A stretch of 64,000 nt of DNA from JACXTP01 sp963789555 (GCA_963789555.1 CAWBKY010000003.1:124001-188000), one strand, 5' to 3'; positions 1 to 9,307 are shown, counted from the first letter of the stretch. A program made the numbers and translations. The notes: a model not told the origin generated them from the letters alone.

Positions 1-8
1 GAAAGTTT

Positions 9-323
9 TCACTTAGAATGCTTGATCATATCCCATGTCTGTTTGAAGTCCATCACCGGGAAGGTCTTGATCTTCTGGAACGACATCATCGCCATGGTCT
101 CAGGCGTCATCGCCAGCCCCATCATCGCTTCCATGCTTGGTGCTTCGAACAACATATACACCATGTGCGTCGGGTGATCTGTCCAGAGGCCTATCATCTT
201 CACACCGAATTTGGCGCAATTGGCCTCCGCGGTCTCGAACCATTTCAACGTCACCGCTCTGTACTTGTCCGTATATTCGGGACAAGATTCAGGGCTGTGT
301 TTTGCTACCTGCATCACTAACAT
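9..323 (-). CDS. Small soluble protein of unknown function
   Basis: I do not recognise this 104-residue protein with certainty. It has no signal peptide or membrane segment, is rich in Met in its second half, and has the size and alternating pattern of the one-domain dimeric alpha/beta-barrel (ferredoxin-like) proteins; that fold is my inference only. The ATG start is supported by a strong SD, GAGGAG at 333-338 on this strand. No operon partner is visible; the downstream side lies outside the window. Confidence 0.6.
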   Translation of the reverse strand: MLVMQVAKHSPESCPEYTDKYRAVTLKWFETAEANCAKFGVKMIGLWTDHPTHMVYMLFEAPSMEAMMGLAMTPETMAMMSFQKIKTFPVMDFKQTWDMIKHSK

Positions 324-662
324 TTGTTCACGCTCCTCATTTCTCGTTCTTTGTTCATCCTATCCCATTGGCCGATTCGGCCAACGCCTCTCCAGCTCCA
401 AACTCCCCACCAGGTATCCACCATTCGACTCTGAGCACCTCCTTTCATATCACGCATTTAATAAACGGATGTAATTATGAACAATTGAGATATTCAAAGC
501 TATAGTATACTTACAAAAACAATATATCGAATTCAAAAATCTGATACTCATTCATCATAACAAGGAACACAAAGGAGCAAAACACGTCATTCCAACCCAT
601 CCATAAAGGCCGAAATGGATTGAATTTAAATTGGAAAATAAATGTCTAGATGAGAATAGGAG
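324..662. other. AT-rich intergenic region, no gene seen
   Basis: Between the first gene and tRNA-Val. It contains the SD of the minus-strand gene near its left edge and otherwise AT-rich sequence with short A and T runs. I see no convincing coding frame, RNA gene or repeat. Confidence 0.5.
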
Positions 663-735
663 TGGGCTCAGCCGGATTCGAACCGGCGACCTACGCCGTG
701 TAAGGGCGTTGTCATGACCGCTAGACCATGAGCCC
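663..735 (-). tRNA. tRNA-Val (anticodon UAC)
   Basis: On the minus strand the sequence folds as a cloverleaf: acceptor arms GGGCTCA/TGAGCCC, anticodon stem ACGCC/GGCGT around loop CTTACAC (anticodon TAC), and T arm CCGG-TTCGAAT-CCGG. Position 663 gives an A discriminator. CCA is not encoded. There is no intron. Confidence 0.95.
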
Positions 736-821
736 GGATGAACCCCAAAAACGCTGTGCTGTATTAAAAGTTGGTGAAAAAGGGGAAATGGAAAGGGTTT
801 ATCGGTCCCGCACGAGTCAGG

Positions 822-2915
822 TCAGACCTTGGCTGGCGTGGGCCCGCCCACGATGCCGAACTCGTAATCGACGCTGCCACCGTTCGGGCTTATCAAGATG
901 CAGGTGGCCTTGAGGGTCGACAACTGCCAGACCCGGTACATGGCCTCGTTGTAACCGCTCACCTTTAGGTCGATGATCGTCGACAGGCCTGTCATTACGG
1001 TACATGACCAAGGTCACGATCCAGGAGACCTCAGGGTAGACCGGTTCGAATCGATAGTAATCCACGAGGTTGCCGTCCACCTTAATATCGTCTATGAACC
1101 AACCTTCTTCGGTGGTGGCCCCAATCGGTCATGTAACGGAACTGCACCCAGACTTCCTTGCCATTATATTCGGATAGGTCGAAGGTCAGCCAGGTCCATC
1201 CGCTCTGAAGAACCGGTGAAGCCAGGCAACTGCCCTGGGATGCTCGGGTATATGTCCGGGTTCGCCGCCACCGCCTCGTCTCCGGTCACGGTCAAGCCAT
1301 CGATGGGTATCGATTTCCAGTTCTTTCCATCGGTGGAGACCTGCACCATGCCAAAGTCCCAGTCCTTCTCGATGTTGTAACGGGTGTTGATGGACAAGGA
1401 ATGGCTCGGCCCTCCCTGGGTCAGGTCCAGCTTGGTCCTCAATTGCACATCCGACTGGTTCTCCGCTCCGGACCACCAAAGTCCCCATCCCAGGTCCAGC
1501 TCTTGCTCATGTCCACGTCATCACCGCTGAACAAGAGCTTGGAGTTCAGCCTCTCCTTGACCCCCATCTTGTTCTGGGGCACGTAGATGTAATCCGTGCC
1601 GTACGCTCCCACCGTCGAGGTGGCGGTGTCCCCCTCGAAGAAGTCGGAGCGTTGCACCATGCCTGCCAATTGGTCGTAGTTAAGCACGTTCAACGGGGCA
1701 TATTCGTCTAGGTCGATCGAGGTATAGTCGTAGAGGCCATTGCCCGGTTGCCGATCATGTATGAGGTTGGCCAACCGCCAAGCCTTGAACACCTTATCGA
1801 AGCTCCAGGAGGGATATCCGTTGGAACTCAAGGTGTCCGCCATGCCCTCTTGACCGGTCTTGTTGTTGTTGAACAGGTCCTGGATGATGGTCCAACCACC
1901 GAAATGGTCGTTCAGGTACATCATGAACAGGGCTGCCGCCCCATAATCGGCCATGATATTATCCTCCCCTTGGTCACCCCAAAGGGTGAGGGAGTTGCTC
2001 GGATCGACCAGGTAAGCACTGATGTGGTCGGCCACGGACCTATCGTATCCACAGAGGTATTGGGAGTAATCGGCGCAACCCTCATTGATCCAAAGTCTCC
2101 TCTGCTGAATCGACATAGTCATGCAACAGGTGCTGGTACTCGTGGGCCACGACACCTTCGTAAAGGAAAGGCCTGGTGCCGAACTCGCTTGTACGGTTGG
2201 TCCAATCCCGGATGTCTATGTTGATTATGTTGCGGTCGTAGAGCCTGCTCACGGTGGGCGAATAGTAACCAGCGATGTATATTCCATAGCCAGGGTCGTA
2301 ATAGTTTGCATCTCGGATGTTGGAGACCATTATCATGGTCTTGTGCCCATCCTCTGTCGGGAAGGTGTCCGTGGGGCCAAATCTATCGGTGACATTTTGG
2401 TTCGTACCGTTCAGCACCGGAGCATCGGAGAAGACATCGGTCTCCGTTGGAAAGATGATGTTGTCGAACTGGTCGATGATGTAGCTTACCTGTTCATCGG
2501 TCACGATGTTCTGTGAGGTGAACTCGTTCCTTGGGTCGCCCCAGGGATAGCTGCCATTGTCTTGCACCCATACCTCGCAATTGGCGCCCTCGCCCCGCTT
2601 CACCATGTCGATGGGTTCATAGTCGCCAGTGTAATCGTTCAAAATGTAATATCTTTTAACGGTACCGTTATCGTCACCAAGGTCCAAGGCTAGGAACGCC
2701 TCGGTGGAGTATGAACCGTCCGTAAGCGGATAGAAGTAAGCTGAGGTTTCAGACCAAGCGTACTTGTCAGGGCTGAACAACATCGGCTCAGGGTCTGCGA
2801 TCACCGTCTTGGTCTTGGAAGCCTCAGACCCTGGAGGGAAAACGATCACCAAGCCGGCCAATATCGTCATGGCGACGGTCGCTACGCACATCAACTTAAC
2901 GACATCTCTATTCAA
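822..2915 (-). CDS. Secreted M6-like zinc metalloprotease (frameshifted)
   Basis: A secreted protease of about 690 residues. It begins with a signal peptide or anchor (hydrophobic residues 8-27). The first segment ends in the zinc motif HEYQH (about residues 258-262), followed after a frameshift by NEGCADY, whose Glu fits a third zinc ligand. The C-terminal part looks like the beta-sandwich of immune inhibitor A (M6)-type peptidases, with WTWDGDFGG and a WFIDDIKVDG-like stretch. The protein is spread over three frames with breaks near 2110, 1460, 1205, 1120 and 1000, yet each piece continues the same fold. The start is TTG at 2915, with GGAGG SD at 2922-2926. The role is probably degradation of extracellular protein. 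Sequencing indels are more likely than decay. Confidence 0.75.
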
Positions 2916-3132
2916 GCGTCATCCTCCAAAAGGGAATGGACCTTCCATTGTCCTCTCCCAACCCTTGATGGGTCATAGAGGTCCATGGACCCTATTTCAG
3001 GCTTATGGGATGATTACCTCGAATTATTAAATCAGATGGTCTAAGCAAAGGGTTCGATGCTCCCTCTACTGGGGAAACGCTCATAAACCTCCGCACCCTC
3101 TTTCCTTTCAGGTCGCAGGAAGGTGCAGGTCG

Positions 3133-3723
3133 TTGTTCAAAGGTCTTAGGGGAGGCTTTCGTAGGGCTCTCTCCGCACCAGACACTTTACCGTCATTGCG
3201 GCGTTATTTCGTCAATACGGTCTTCGATGCCACGTTCGTCATGCTTGGCATCGTAATCGGTTCGGCCTTCACCAACGAATCGAAGATGGTGGTCATCGTC
3301 ACCACCATACTCACCAGTGCTGTCGCCCTTTCCATCTCGACCGGTTCCAGCGTGTTCGAGGCAGAGAACATGGAGCAGGGAAGACGAATGGACAAGTTGG
3401 GGCGGGCCATGCTATCCTCCGTGGAAGAGACGGACATCGGTCGCCTTTCCCGTTCCGGGACGGCCCTGATCGCCTTCGTCAACGCCATGGCGCCATTGCT
3501 GGTCGGGAGGCCTTATGATCATACCCTTCCTGATTGATGGGGGAGGATGGCGTCCAGACTCGCGGCAGAGGTGGCCATAGGGCTCTCCATCTCCACGCTG
3601 TTCGTCACCGGGTTCATCATGGGCCGGATCGGGAACAGGAACCCCTGGGTGAGAGGGTTCCGTATGGCCATCATCGGCATGGGTGCCTTCGTGGTCTGTT
3701 ACTTGATCGGCGGCGCTCTCTGA
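3133..3723 (+). CDS. VIT1/CCC1-family metal transporter (frameshifted)
   Basis: Membrane transporter of the VIT/CCC1 type, a family that moves Fe2+ or Mn2+ out of the cytosol. The first 124 or so residues contain two hydrophobic segments separated by the family's polar loop (a long charged stretch after SISTGSSVFEAENMEQG). A frameshift near 3503 and another near 3540 lead into a frame that ends GMGAFVVCYLIGGAL at 3723, giving the last two membrane segments. TTG start, preceded by AGGAAGGTG. It is convergent with hypE, with only the stop codons adjacent. Metal specificity cannot be read from the sequence. Confidence 0.7.
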
Positions 3724-4770
3724 TCAACAGATCCGTGGCACTGGGTCGCCGACCGGGGGCTCGAGGATACGCCTTCCTCCGACCTCCGTGCGCATGATGA
3801 CGTGTTTGATGGCTTTGTTAGCCTTTCCGATGATGGCCGCGTCCTTGCCCAGCGGCGAGGACCGCATTATGTCCAGAACGGCATCGGCCATCTCTGGGAC
3901 CACCCCGACCAGGACCTTGCCTTCGTTACCGATGGTGAGCGGGTCCAGTCCCAACATCTCGCTGGCGTTCCTTACCGCGGGGGACAATGGGATAGATGTC
4001 TCCTCCAGCTCTATGCCTACCTTGGATTTCGAAGACCACTCGTTGATGGCGTTCGCCATGCCTCCCCGGGTGGGGTCCTTCATGCAGACAACGCCCCCTA
4101 CCTGGAGGATCGAGGCAATGAAACGGTTCAGCGGGGCCACGTCGCTTTGGATCTTGCTCTCGAACCCATATCCCTCCCGGAAGGACAGTAGGGCTATGCC
4201 ATGGTCCCCCAGGTTGCCAGAGGCGATGACCACATCGCCGTCCCTTAGGTTATCATCGGTGAGCCAGTTCGAATCCACCCTCCTGCTTTTCGAAGCTACC
4301 TCAAGATTATGCTTCATGTGAGGGCTGCGCCTTCCGATGGCGGCGGTGGTGATGACCATCTTATCGATGGCACCCGCCTCCATGACCTTGGTGTCCCCCG
4401 TGACGATGGGGACGCCCGCCATCTCCGAGTACCTTCCCATGCTGGCCATCACCTTCTCCAGGACCTCCAGCTCCAGACCTTCCTCCAAGACCAATGCTGA
4501 GGACAAGGCGAGCGGGTCCCCACCCATCACGGAGATGTCGTTGATGGTACCGCAGACGGATAGGGCTCCGATGTCCCCTCCGGGGAAGAACAACGGTTTC
4601 ACGGTGTGGGCATCGGTGGTGAACACGATGCCATCGACGACCGCCGAATCATCGAAGGAGTCGAGAGGCACGTCTGTCTTGAATTTGGGAAGATGTGGGG
4701 CGATATGCTTGGCAATGAGTTCCTGCATCAGCTCCCCACCGGCACCGTGGCCCATGGTCACCCGCTTCAT
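3724..4770 (-). CDS. hypE: Hydrogenase maturation protein HypE
   Basis: HypE dehydrates the S-carbamoyl group on its own C-terminal Cys to thiocyanate, the cyanide donor for the NiFe-hydrogenase Fe(CN)2CO centre; it works with HypF and HypCD. The protein (348 aa) has the AIRS/PurM fold: N-terminal GHGAGG, SFDDSAVVDG, the ATP loop near TGDTKVM and GNLGDHG, DPTRGG, and it ends in PRIC with the required terminal Cys. I chose ATG 4770 over an in-frame ATG at 4809 because a TATA box at 4791-4800 is centred 26 nt before 4770, so the mRNA would be leaderless. No other hyp or hydrogenase gene lies in the window. Confidence 0.95.
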   Translation of the reverse strand: MKRVTMGHGAGGELMQELIAKHIAPHLPKFKTDVPLDSFDDSAVVDGIVFTTDAHTVKPLFFPGGDIGALSVCGTINDISVMGGDPLALSSALVLEEGLELEVLEKVMASMGRYSEMAGVPIVTGDTKVMEAGAIDKMVITTAAIGRRSPHMKHNLEVASKSRRVDSNWLTDDNLRDGDVVIASGNLGDHGIALLSFREGYGFESKIQSDVAPLNRFIASILQVGGVVCMKDPTRGGMANAINEWSSKSKVGIELEETSIPLSPAVRNASEMLGLDPLTIGNEGKVLVGVVPEMADAVLDIMRSSPLGKDAAIIGKANKAIKHVIMRTEVGGRRILEPPVGDPVPRIC

Positions 4771-4790
4771 GTCTGGTCGATGATTCGACC

Positions 4791-4800
4791 GATTTTTAAG
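4791..4800 (-). promoter_or_regulatory. TATA box of hypE
   Basis: CTTAAAAATC on the minus strand, centred 26 nt upstream of the chosen hypE ATG, the spacing expected for a leaderless archaeal transcript. Confidence 0.6.
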
Positions 4801-4898
4801 GTTATCCATATCCCATAGCGCTCATCCCGGGCCAATGAACGTTGTACCCAGGGCTTTGACATAATGATTTGTAGATGCGGGACCAATCATAGCATATA

Positions 4899-5867
4899 AT
4901 GAGGAAGATCTGGAAACTGGCCCTGCTCATTGGCATATCCTTGATTGTCGGTTTGGCCTATCTTGAGTACCCATATAGGCCAGATAAATACAGCGATCTG
5001 CTCTTTGAAATGTGGCTTTCGATCACGGCCATCGCGGTACTATATCTTCTGTTCCGGTTCATCATCGAACCCATTGGCGCGAAGAACTTCAAGGACCCCA
5101 AGGCGGTTTATTCCTTTCGAAAGGCAATATCCATTTTGCTGATCGTTACCTCACTGGTCGCCATTCTTGCCATCTGGATCGAAGAGACCCCCATTCTCCT
5201 CGTCTCCTTCGGGCTCGTCGCCGCGGCCATAGCGGTCTCCCTTCAAGACATATTCAAGAACTTCGTTGGCGGCCTCATCATATTCAGCACTGGCCTGTAT
5301 GGGGTCGGTGACCGGGTGGACATCGGTGGTAAGTTAGGCGATGTGGTGGACGTGGGGATCATGTACACCACGATGATGGAGATCAAAGGGTGGTTGGAAG
5401 GGGAGCAGGTCACCGGACGGTTGACGACCGTTCCCAACGGCCAGGTCCTGAACACGGCCGTGAACAATTACACCAAGGACTTCTCCTTCGTCTGGGACGA
5501 ATTGGTGTTGCCCATCACCTATGAGAGCGATTGGAGGGGGGCGATCGAGGTCATGTTGGTCGTAGCTACCAACATCAGCGGTGAGCAATCCAAGTTGGCG
5601 GACCAGCAATTGGACAGGATCTCGGGCAAGTATTACATCACCAAGACCATGGTGGAACCGATCGCCTACATGAAAATGACGGACAACTGGGTGGAGGTGG
5701 CGGTCCGCTATATCGTCTCCCCAAGGGAGCGTCGGTCCACCAAGTCCAATATGTCTCATATCGTAAGCGAGGAGTTCGGTAGAAGGGGCATCCGGGTCGC
5801 CTCCCAGACGGTGGAGATCGTGGGCCTCCCCGAGGTGAGGATGAGGTCGGAGGACAAAGACTTATGA
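4899..5867 (+). CDS. MscS-family mechanosensitive channel
   Basis: Small-conductance mechanosensitive channel that opens when membrane tension rises and lets out solutes. The protein is 322 aa. It has N-terminal membrane segments at about residues 7-22 and 37-57, a further one at about 75-93, then the pore helix region (about 98-135; LLVSFGLVAAAIAVSLQDIF, then the family GGLIIFSTGLYGVGDRV), followed by the cytosolic MscS beta domain with TVPNGQVLNTAVNNYT. Three N-terminal helices and this length are usual for the family. The gene stands alone between divergent hypE and tRNA-Arg. Confidence 0.92.
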   Translation: MRKIWKLALLIGISLIVGLAYLEYPYRPDKYSDLLFEMWLSITAIAVLYLLFRFIIEPIGAKNFKDPKAVYSFRKAISILLIVTSLVAILAIWIEETPILLVSFGLVAAAIAVSLQDIFKNFVGGLIIFSTGLYGVGDRVDIGGKLGDVVDVGIMYTTMMEIKGWLEGEQVTGRLTTVPNGQVLNTAVNNYTKDFSFVWDELVLPITYESDWRGAIEVMLVVATNISGEQSKLADQQLDRISGKYYITKTMVEPIAYMKMTDNWVEVAVRYIVSPRERRSTKSNMSHIVSEEFGRRGIRVASQTVEIVGLPEVRMRSEDKDL

Positions 5868-5896
5868 ACGGTCGCCATGATAAGGTGGACCGAAAC

Positions 5897-5974
5897 GGGC
5901 TCGTAGGGTAGTCTGGATTATCCTTTTAGCCTTCGGAGCTAAAGACCGGGGTTCGAATCCCCGCGGGCCCGCCA
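5897..5974 (+). tRNA. tRNA-Arg (anticodon UCG), CCA encoded
   Basis: Acceptor arms GGGCTCG and CGGGCCC with one G-U pair, anticodon stem TTAGC/GCTAA around loop CTTCGGA (anticodon TCG), T arm CGGGG-TTCGAAT-CCCCG, discriminator G at 5971 and an encoded CCA at 5972-5974. Unlike tRNA-Val in this window, CCA is present in the DNA. Confidence 0.93.
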
Positions 5975-6082
5975 ATCATCCTCAACATTCAATAAGGTGG
6001 CATGATTTCTACCAAAGTGGTCGAGACATGCCCTACCGCCATTATTAATTCAATCAAAATAGAAGAAGTAAAGATCGCGATC

Positions 6083-6673
6083 TCATTCCTTACCCTTGAC
6101 CAACTTGTCCGCCACCCTATACTCCCCATCCCAATAGAGGAGCGATTTGGCCCGGTCGTAACTGGTCCAGATGTCGGTGTGCATGATCTCTGCGAAGAAC
6201 CAGGTGTGGTCCCCGATGTCCGCCTCGCCACTGAAGACCTGGTTGACCTTGTCGCTGAAGTCCTTCGTTTTTGTGCTCCCGAGCAACCGGCACTCGATGT
6301 TCATCCAGCACTCCTTAATGACCGGGGACTTGACCCGCAATCCCTTCACCGGGGTTAGGCCAGCCTCCTTGAATTTATTCTTCTGGACCCCTCTCTCGCT
6401 CCCACAGGTCTCCACGGCGCCGAGAAGGTCGACCGAAGGAATGTTGACGGTGAAGTCCTCTGTTTCAGATATCAGGCGGTATATGTTGTTCGACGTCCTG
6501 ACCCCAACCCCCACCACCACTGGGAAAAGGCTGAACACATTGAACATTCCGATGGTGGTGACGTTCCAATCCTCCTCTTTTTCCCCAGAGGCCACCAGCA
6601 CGACCGGGGCGGGTGGAAGATGAGCTATCGAGTCGAATATGTCCAAATCTATCTTCTGAGGCTTCATTTCCAT
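6083..6673 (-). CDS. Flavin reductase-like FMN-binding protein
   Basis: About 196 aa. It belongs to the split-barrel flavin reductase family: the N-terminal PAPVVLVASG and DWNVTTIGMFN blocks, then GVGVRTSNNIYRLI and DFTVNIPS, fit the FMN-binding strands. In archaea such proteins act as FMN reductases or flavoprotein electron carriers with NAD(P)H or ferredoxin; the partner is not visible here. The ATG at 6673 is preferred over a TTG at 6688. The gene is monocistronic, convergent with tRNA-Arg. Confidence 0.85.
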   Translation of the reverse strand: MEMKPQKIDLDIFDSIAHLPPAPVVLVASGEKEEDWNVTTIGMFNVFSLFPVVVGVGVRTSNNIYRLISETEDFTVNIPSVDLLGAVETCGSERGVQKNKFKEAGLTPVKGLRVKSPVIKECWMNIECRLLGSTKTKDFSDKVNQVFSGEADIGDHTWFFAEIMHTDIWTSYDRAKSLLYWDGEYRVADKLVKGKE

Positions 6674-6906
6674 CGTGGTCCGCTCCAATCCGTGAGCCTC
6701 ATTGGAAACTCGGTTAGAAAATACTTACCAAATCAGAATTGGCTTGTCCAGAGTCAGAACTGACGAAAGAGCCTTTGTTCTTTAGTATCGATGGATGTTT
6801 CTTTATCCAGTATCGCTTCGCAAGGATACTCATAAACCATGAAAGATTTTGGAAACCCTGAGCTCACCATCTTTTATTTTGCGAATTATTATGGCCGAGA
6901 AATAAC

Positions 6907-6915
6907 TATTTATTA
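6907..6915 (+). promoter_or_regulatory. TATA box of the 6936 gene
   Basis: TATTTATTA, centred 25 nt before the ATG at 6936, so the transcript is probably leaderless. Confidence 0.55.
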
Positions 6916-6935
6916 AAACAAACAAATCAATTTGC

Positions 6936-7314
6936 ATGTCCGAACGGAGGAGACCCATAGGGGTAATGATAATCGGGGTATTGTTTTTCCTCGCGGGGTT
7001 GGTGTTCCTACTGGCAGGGGCGGTGGGGCTGGGCAACGATGACTCGATGGTGATGGCCGCAGGAGCGGCTGCGCTCGTCATAGGCTTGATCTACCTTCTG
7101 TTGGCGTATAGGCTGCTTCAAGGGATGGGGTTGGGTCTGGACCTTGGGCGTGGTCTTCACCATCCTCGGCATAATCATCACCTTGGCAGGGGCGTTCAGC
7201 AACGGTTTCGACATGGACGCTCTATGGGCAGGGCTCATCGGGATCATCATCCCCCTGATCATATTGCTCTACCTGTTCTCCAATAAAGTGAAGGTCTGGT
7301 TCGGGAAGGCCTGA
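6936..7314 (+). CDS. Small four-helix membrane protein (frameshifted)
   Basis: Unknown function. About 125 aa once a frameshift near 7130 is bridged: hydrophobic segments near residues 8-30 and 37-59, then in the second frame LGVVFTILGIIITLAGAF and LWAGLIGIIIPLIILLYLF, ending FGKA. It shares the RRPIGVMIIGVLF-type start and four-helix layout with the next gene (7398), so the two look like tandem paralogs. A T run at 7329-7335 follows. The break lies in a G-rich stretch and is probably a base-calling error. Confidence 0.65.
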
Positions 7315-7328
7315 GCAAACCACTCCAC

Positions 7329-7335
7329 TTTTTTT
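7329..7335 (+). terminator. T-run terminator
   Basis: Seven T followed by CTTT, 15 nt after the stop of the 6936 gene and upstream of the promoter of the 7398 gene; this matches archaeal U-tract termination. Confidence 0.45.
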
Positions 7336-7367
7336 CTTTATGGCTCCGGTACCTCTGTCGACAAGGG

Positions 7368-7375
7368 ATTTATCT
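7368..7375 (+). promoter_or_regulatory. TATA box of the 7398 gene
   Basis: ATTTATCT, centred about 26 nt before the ATG at 7398; leaderless transcript expected. Confidence 0.55.
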
Positions 7376-7397
7376 ACGTTCCTCATCATGCAGGGGC

Positions 7398-7850
7398 ATG
7401 GAGCAGAAACGACCACTGGGCATCACCCTCATCTCCCTGTTCCTGATACTCATAGGCATCGCCGCTTTCCTGGCGGCCCTGGGGATGGCATTCCTGGCCA
7501 CGTTGTCCTTGGAGCAGTTCCTCGAGATGATGGAAGAGGGGGTCGTCAGAATGGCTCATCGACAACTACCCAACGGTCTTTGGTGCCATCGGCGTCATCT
7601 TCCTGCTGCAGGGAGTGCTCTCCTTCTGCTCGCCTATGGGTTCCTGAAGGCCAGACCATGGGCCTGGACCATGGGGATGGTCCTGGCGCTCGTCTCCATC
7701 ATCATCGCCTTCATCCAACCCTGGGCCATCGGTTTCAACGACCCCGCATGGGTGTCTCAGCTCATCTGGTCCCTGTTCTGGCCATGGGTCATCATCATCT
7801 ATCTGACCCGACCCAAGATCAAGAGATATTTCGGAAGGGCCACGGACTGA
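7398..7850 (+). CDS. Small four-helix membrane protein, paralog of 6936 gene (two compensating frameshifts)
   Basis: Unknown function, about 150 aa. It starts KRPLGITLISLFLILIG, like its upstream neighbour. Residues about 50-75 as read look wrong for a membrane protein, but another frame between about 7548 and 7622 reads WLIDNYPTVFGAIGVIFLLQ, so two indels cancel out and the true protein has four membrane segments. The last is WSLFWPWVIIIYL, followed by a basic tail. Its own leaderless promoter suggests independent expression. The stop is convergent with the thioredoxin-like gene, 10 nt apart. Confidence 0.65.
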   Translation: MEQKRPLGITLISLFLILIGIAAFLAALGMAFLATLSLEQFLEMMEEGVVRMAHRQLPNGLWCHRRHLPAAGSALLLLAYGFLKARPWAWTMGMVLALVSIIIAFIQPWAIGFNDPAWVSQLIWSLFWPWVIIIYLTRPKIKRYFGRATD

Positions 7851-7860
7851 CCGAGAAATA

Positions 7861-8196
7861 TCACGCCTTTACCGGCGGGTCTGTCATAGCCTTCTTCAGG
7901 ACCTCGGTGAGCTTCTCCTCCGTTGGCACTCCGCCGAAGAGGGCCAGCACCTCGTTGATGAACAATGCCGGGGTGATAGCCGAACCATACTTCTGGAACA
8001 TGGGCCTGATGGGGGCCATATAGGCGTACTGCATGCTCATCAGAGCGTCGGTAACGGTGACCAGCTCCAGGTCCGCTTCCCAGTTGTTCTTGGCCAGGAC
8101 CTCCTTGATCAGGTCGGCGTATCGTCTGTCATACTGGGCGAACTTGGGGTCGCAGCACGCGAAGGAGAGGATGGTGACCTTCAGCTTATTTGCCAT
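7861..8196 (-). CDS. Thioredoxin-fold protein with CC motif, ArsD-like position
   Basis: 111 aa. It begins KVTILSFACCDPKF and has ITPALFINE further on, which resembles a thioredoxin fold: a vicinal Cys pair where the active site would be, and a cis-proline loop (TP). It overlaps the end of the ArsA-type ATPase by 11 nt, so the two are translationally coupled. In arsenic operons ArsD, also a thioredoxin-fold protein with a CC pair, passes As(III) to ArsA; by position this gene could be a metallochaperone or redox partner. It lacks the extra Cys pairs of classical ArsD, so I do not name it arsD. Confidence 0.65.
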   Translation of the reverse strand: MANKLKVTILSFACCDPKFAQYDRRYADLIKEVLAKNNWEADLELVTVTDALMSMQYAYMAPIRPMFQKYGSAITPALFINEVLALFGGVPTEEKLTEVLKKAMTDPPVKA

Positions 8197-9105
8197 AGAG
8201 CACCTCGCCGACCATGCGGATCCTCTCGATCCCATAGATGTCCGTGTCGAAGAGGGGCACCTCCCTCTTGATCTGGTCTGGGAATCTCGTCTCGATCTCC
8301 TTGAGATATCTATCCTGGGTGGCGCGCCTCCTCTCCAGGAACCAATTGCCCTTGAGCACGTCCTTCGGGATGACCTCGTTTATGATCATGGCCGGGACGT
8401 TGATCCCGAACCCCTTGAGATCGGTGATGGCCCTGGCGGTCTCCTCGATGGGCAATCTCTCCGGTAGGAGGACGATGTTGAACGCGGAGATGCTCTCGTC
8501 GCTCAGGCCCCGGACCGCCTTGTCGTAACGCTCCTTCTCGACCTTGAGATCGTCGACCATCTTCTCATCGTAGACGAAGCCTAGCGCCTCCGACAGCTCC
8601 CTTCGGTTCTTGATCTGGTTGGTCATATAGCTGGACCAGTCGAAGGGCATGGAGAGCTCCCTGAGGGTGTGGCCGGTCGGGGCGGTGTCGAACACCACCT
8701 TGTCATGCGTCGTATCTTCGAAGAAGGATACGAACTGGTCGAAGGCGGCGATCTCCTCGGTGCATGGCGTGCTCAGCAGCTCGCTCCCGAAGAGGGTGGC
8801 GAACCCGGACAGCGTGCCCTCCAACCTGGTCTGGAACATCCCCATGGCCTTCTTGGGGTTGATGTTCAGCCCGCAAAGGTTCCTGGCCGTGCCTATCTTG
8901 GTGATCTCGGTCTCGCTGATGCGCTGCTCATATATCGCCGAGAGACTTACCGTCGGGTCGGTCGCCACGATCAGGGTGCTGTATCCATGGTCCCCCAACC
9001 AGGTTGCGGCCGTCGCGGCCATGGTGGTCTTCCCACGCCGCCTTTGCCACCGAAGAAAAGGAACTTCCGGTCCTCGAGTATCCTGCGCAAACCATCTTGG
9101 CTCAT
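8186..9105 (-). CDS. ArsA/Get3-family ATPase (frameshift in Walker A)
   Basis: Anion-pump or TRC40-type ATPase of about 306 aa. Starting at ATG 9105 the N-terminus reads MSQDGLRRILEDRKF then LFFGGKGGVG; one base is missing in the next codon (near 9030) and the other frame continues KTTMAATAATWLGDHGY, so the deviant Walker A GGKGGVGKTT is rebuilt by one inserted base. DTAPTGHTLREL (switch II) follows. In this family the ATPase drives ArsB or delivers tail-anchored proteins; the short single-ATPase form and a CC-motif partner downstream leave both open. The gene is divergent from the heliorhodopsin gene with about 200 nt between them. Confidence 0.88.
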
Positions 9106-9307
9106 CGTCCCATGGAATGTAGACCAACCTCAGATAATGATATCCATCCAGCGAGGGCGACCTTCAGAGGGATCTTCGAATTCGCCCACGCAATATGAGC
9201 AATTCAAATGCACCTTCTGACATTCTGGATATAGGAATGATCTCAATTTCCAGTCAATGAAATAATAAATATCGATTAATCCCAGTGACATTGCCCAAGG
9301 TGATTCT

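Noticed and set aside
7861..9105. Complete arsenic-resistance operon
   Set aside because: No ArsB/Acr3 pump, ArsR or arsenate reductase is adjacent, and the small CC-motif protein is not a full ArsD.
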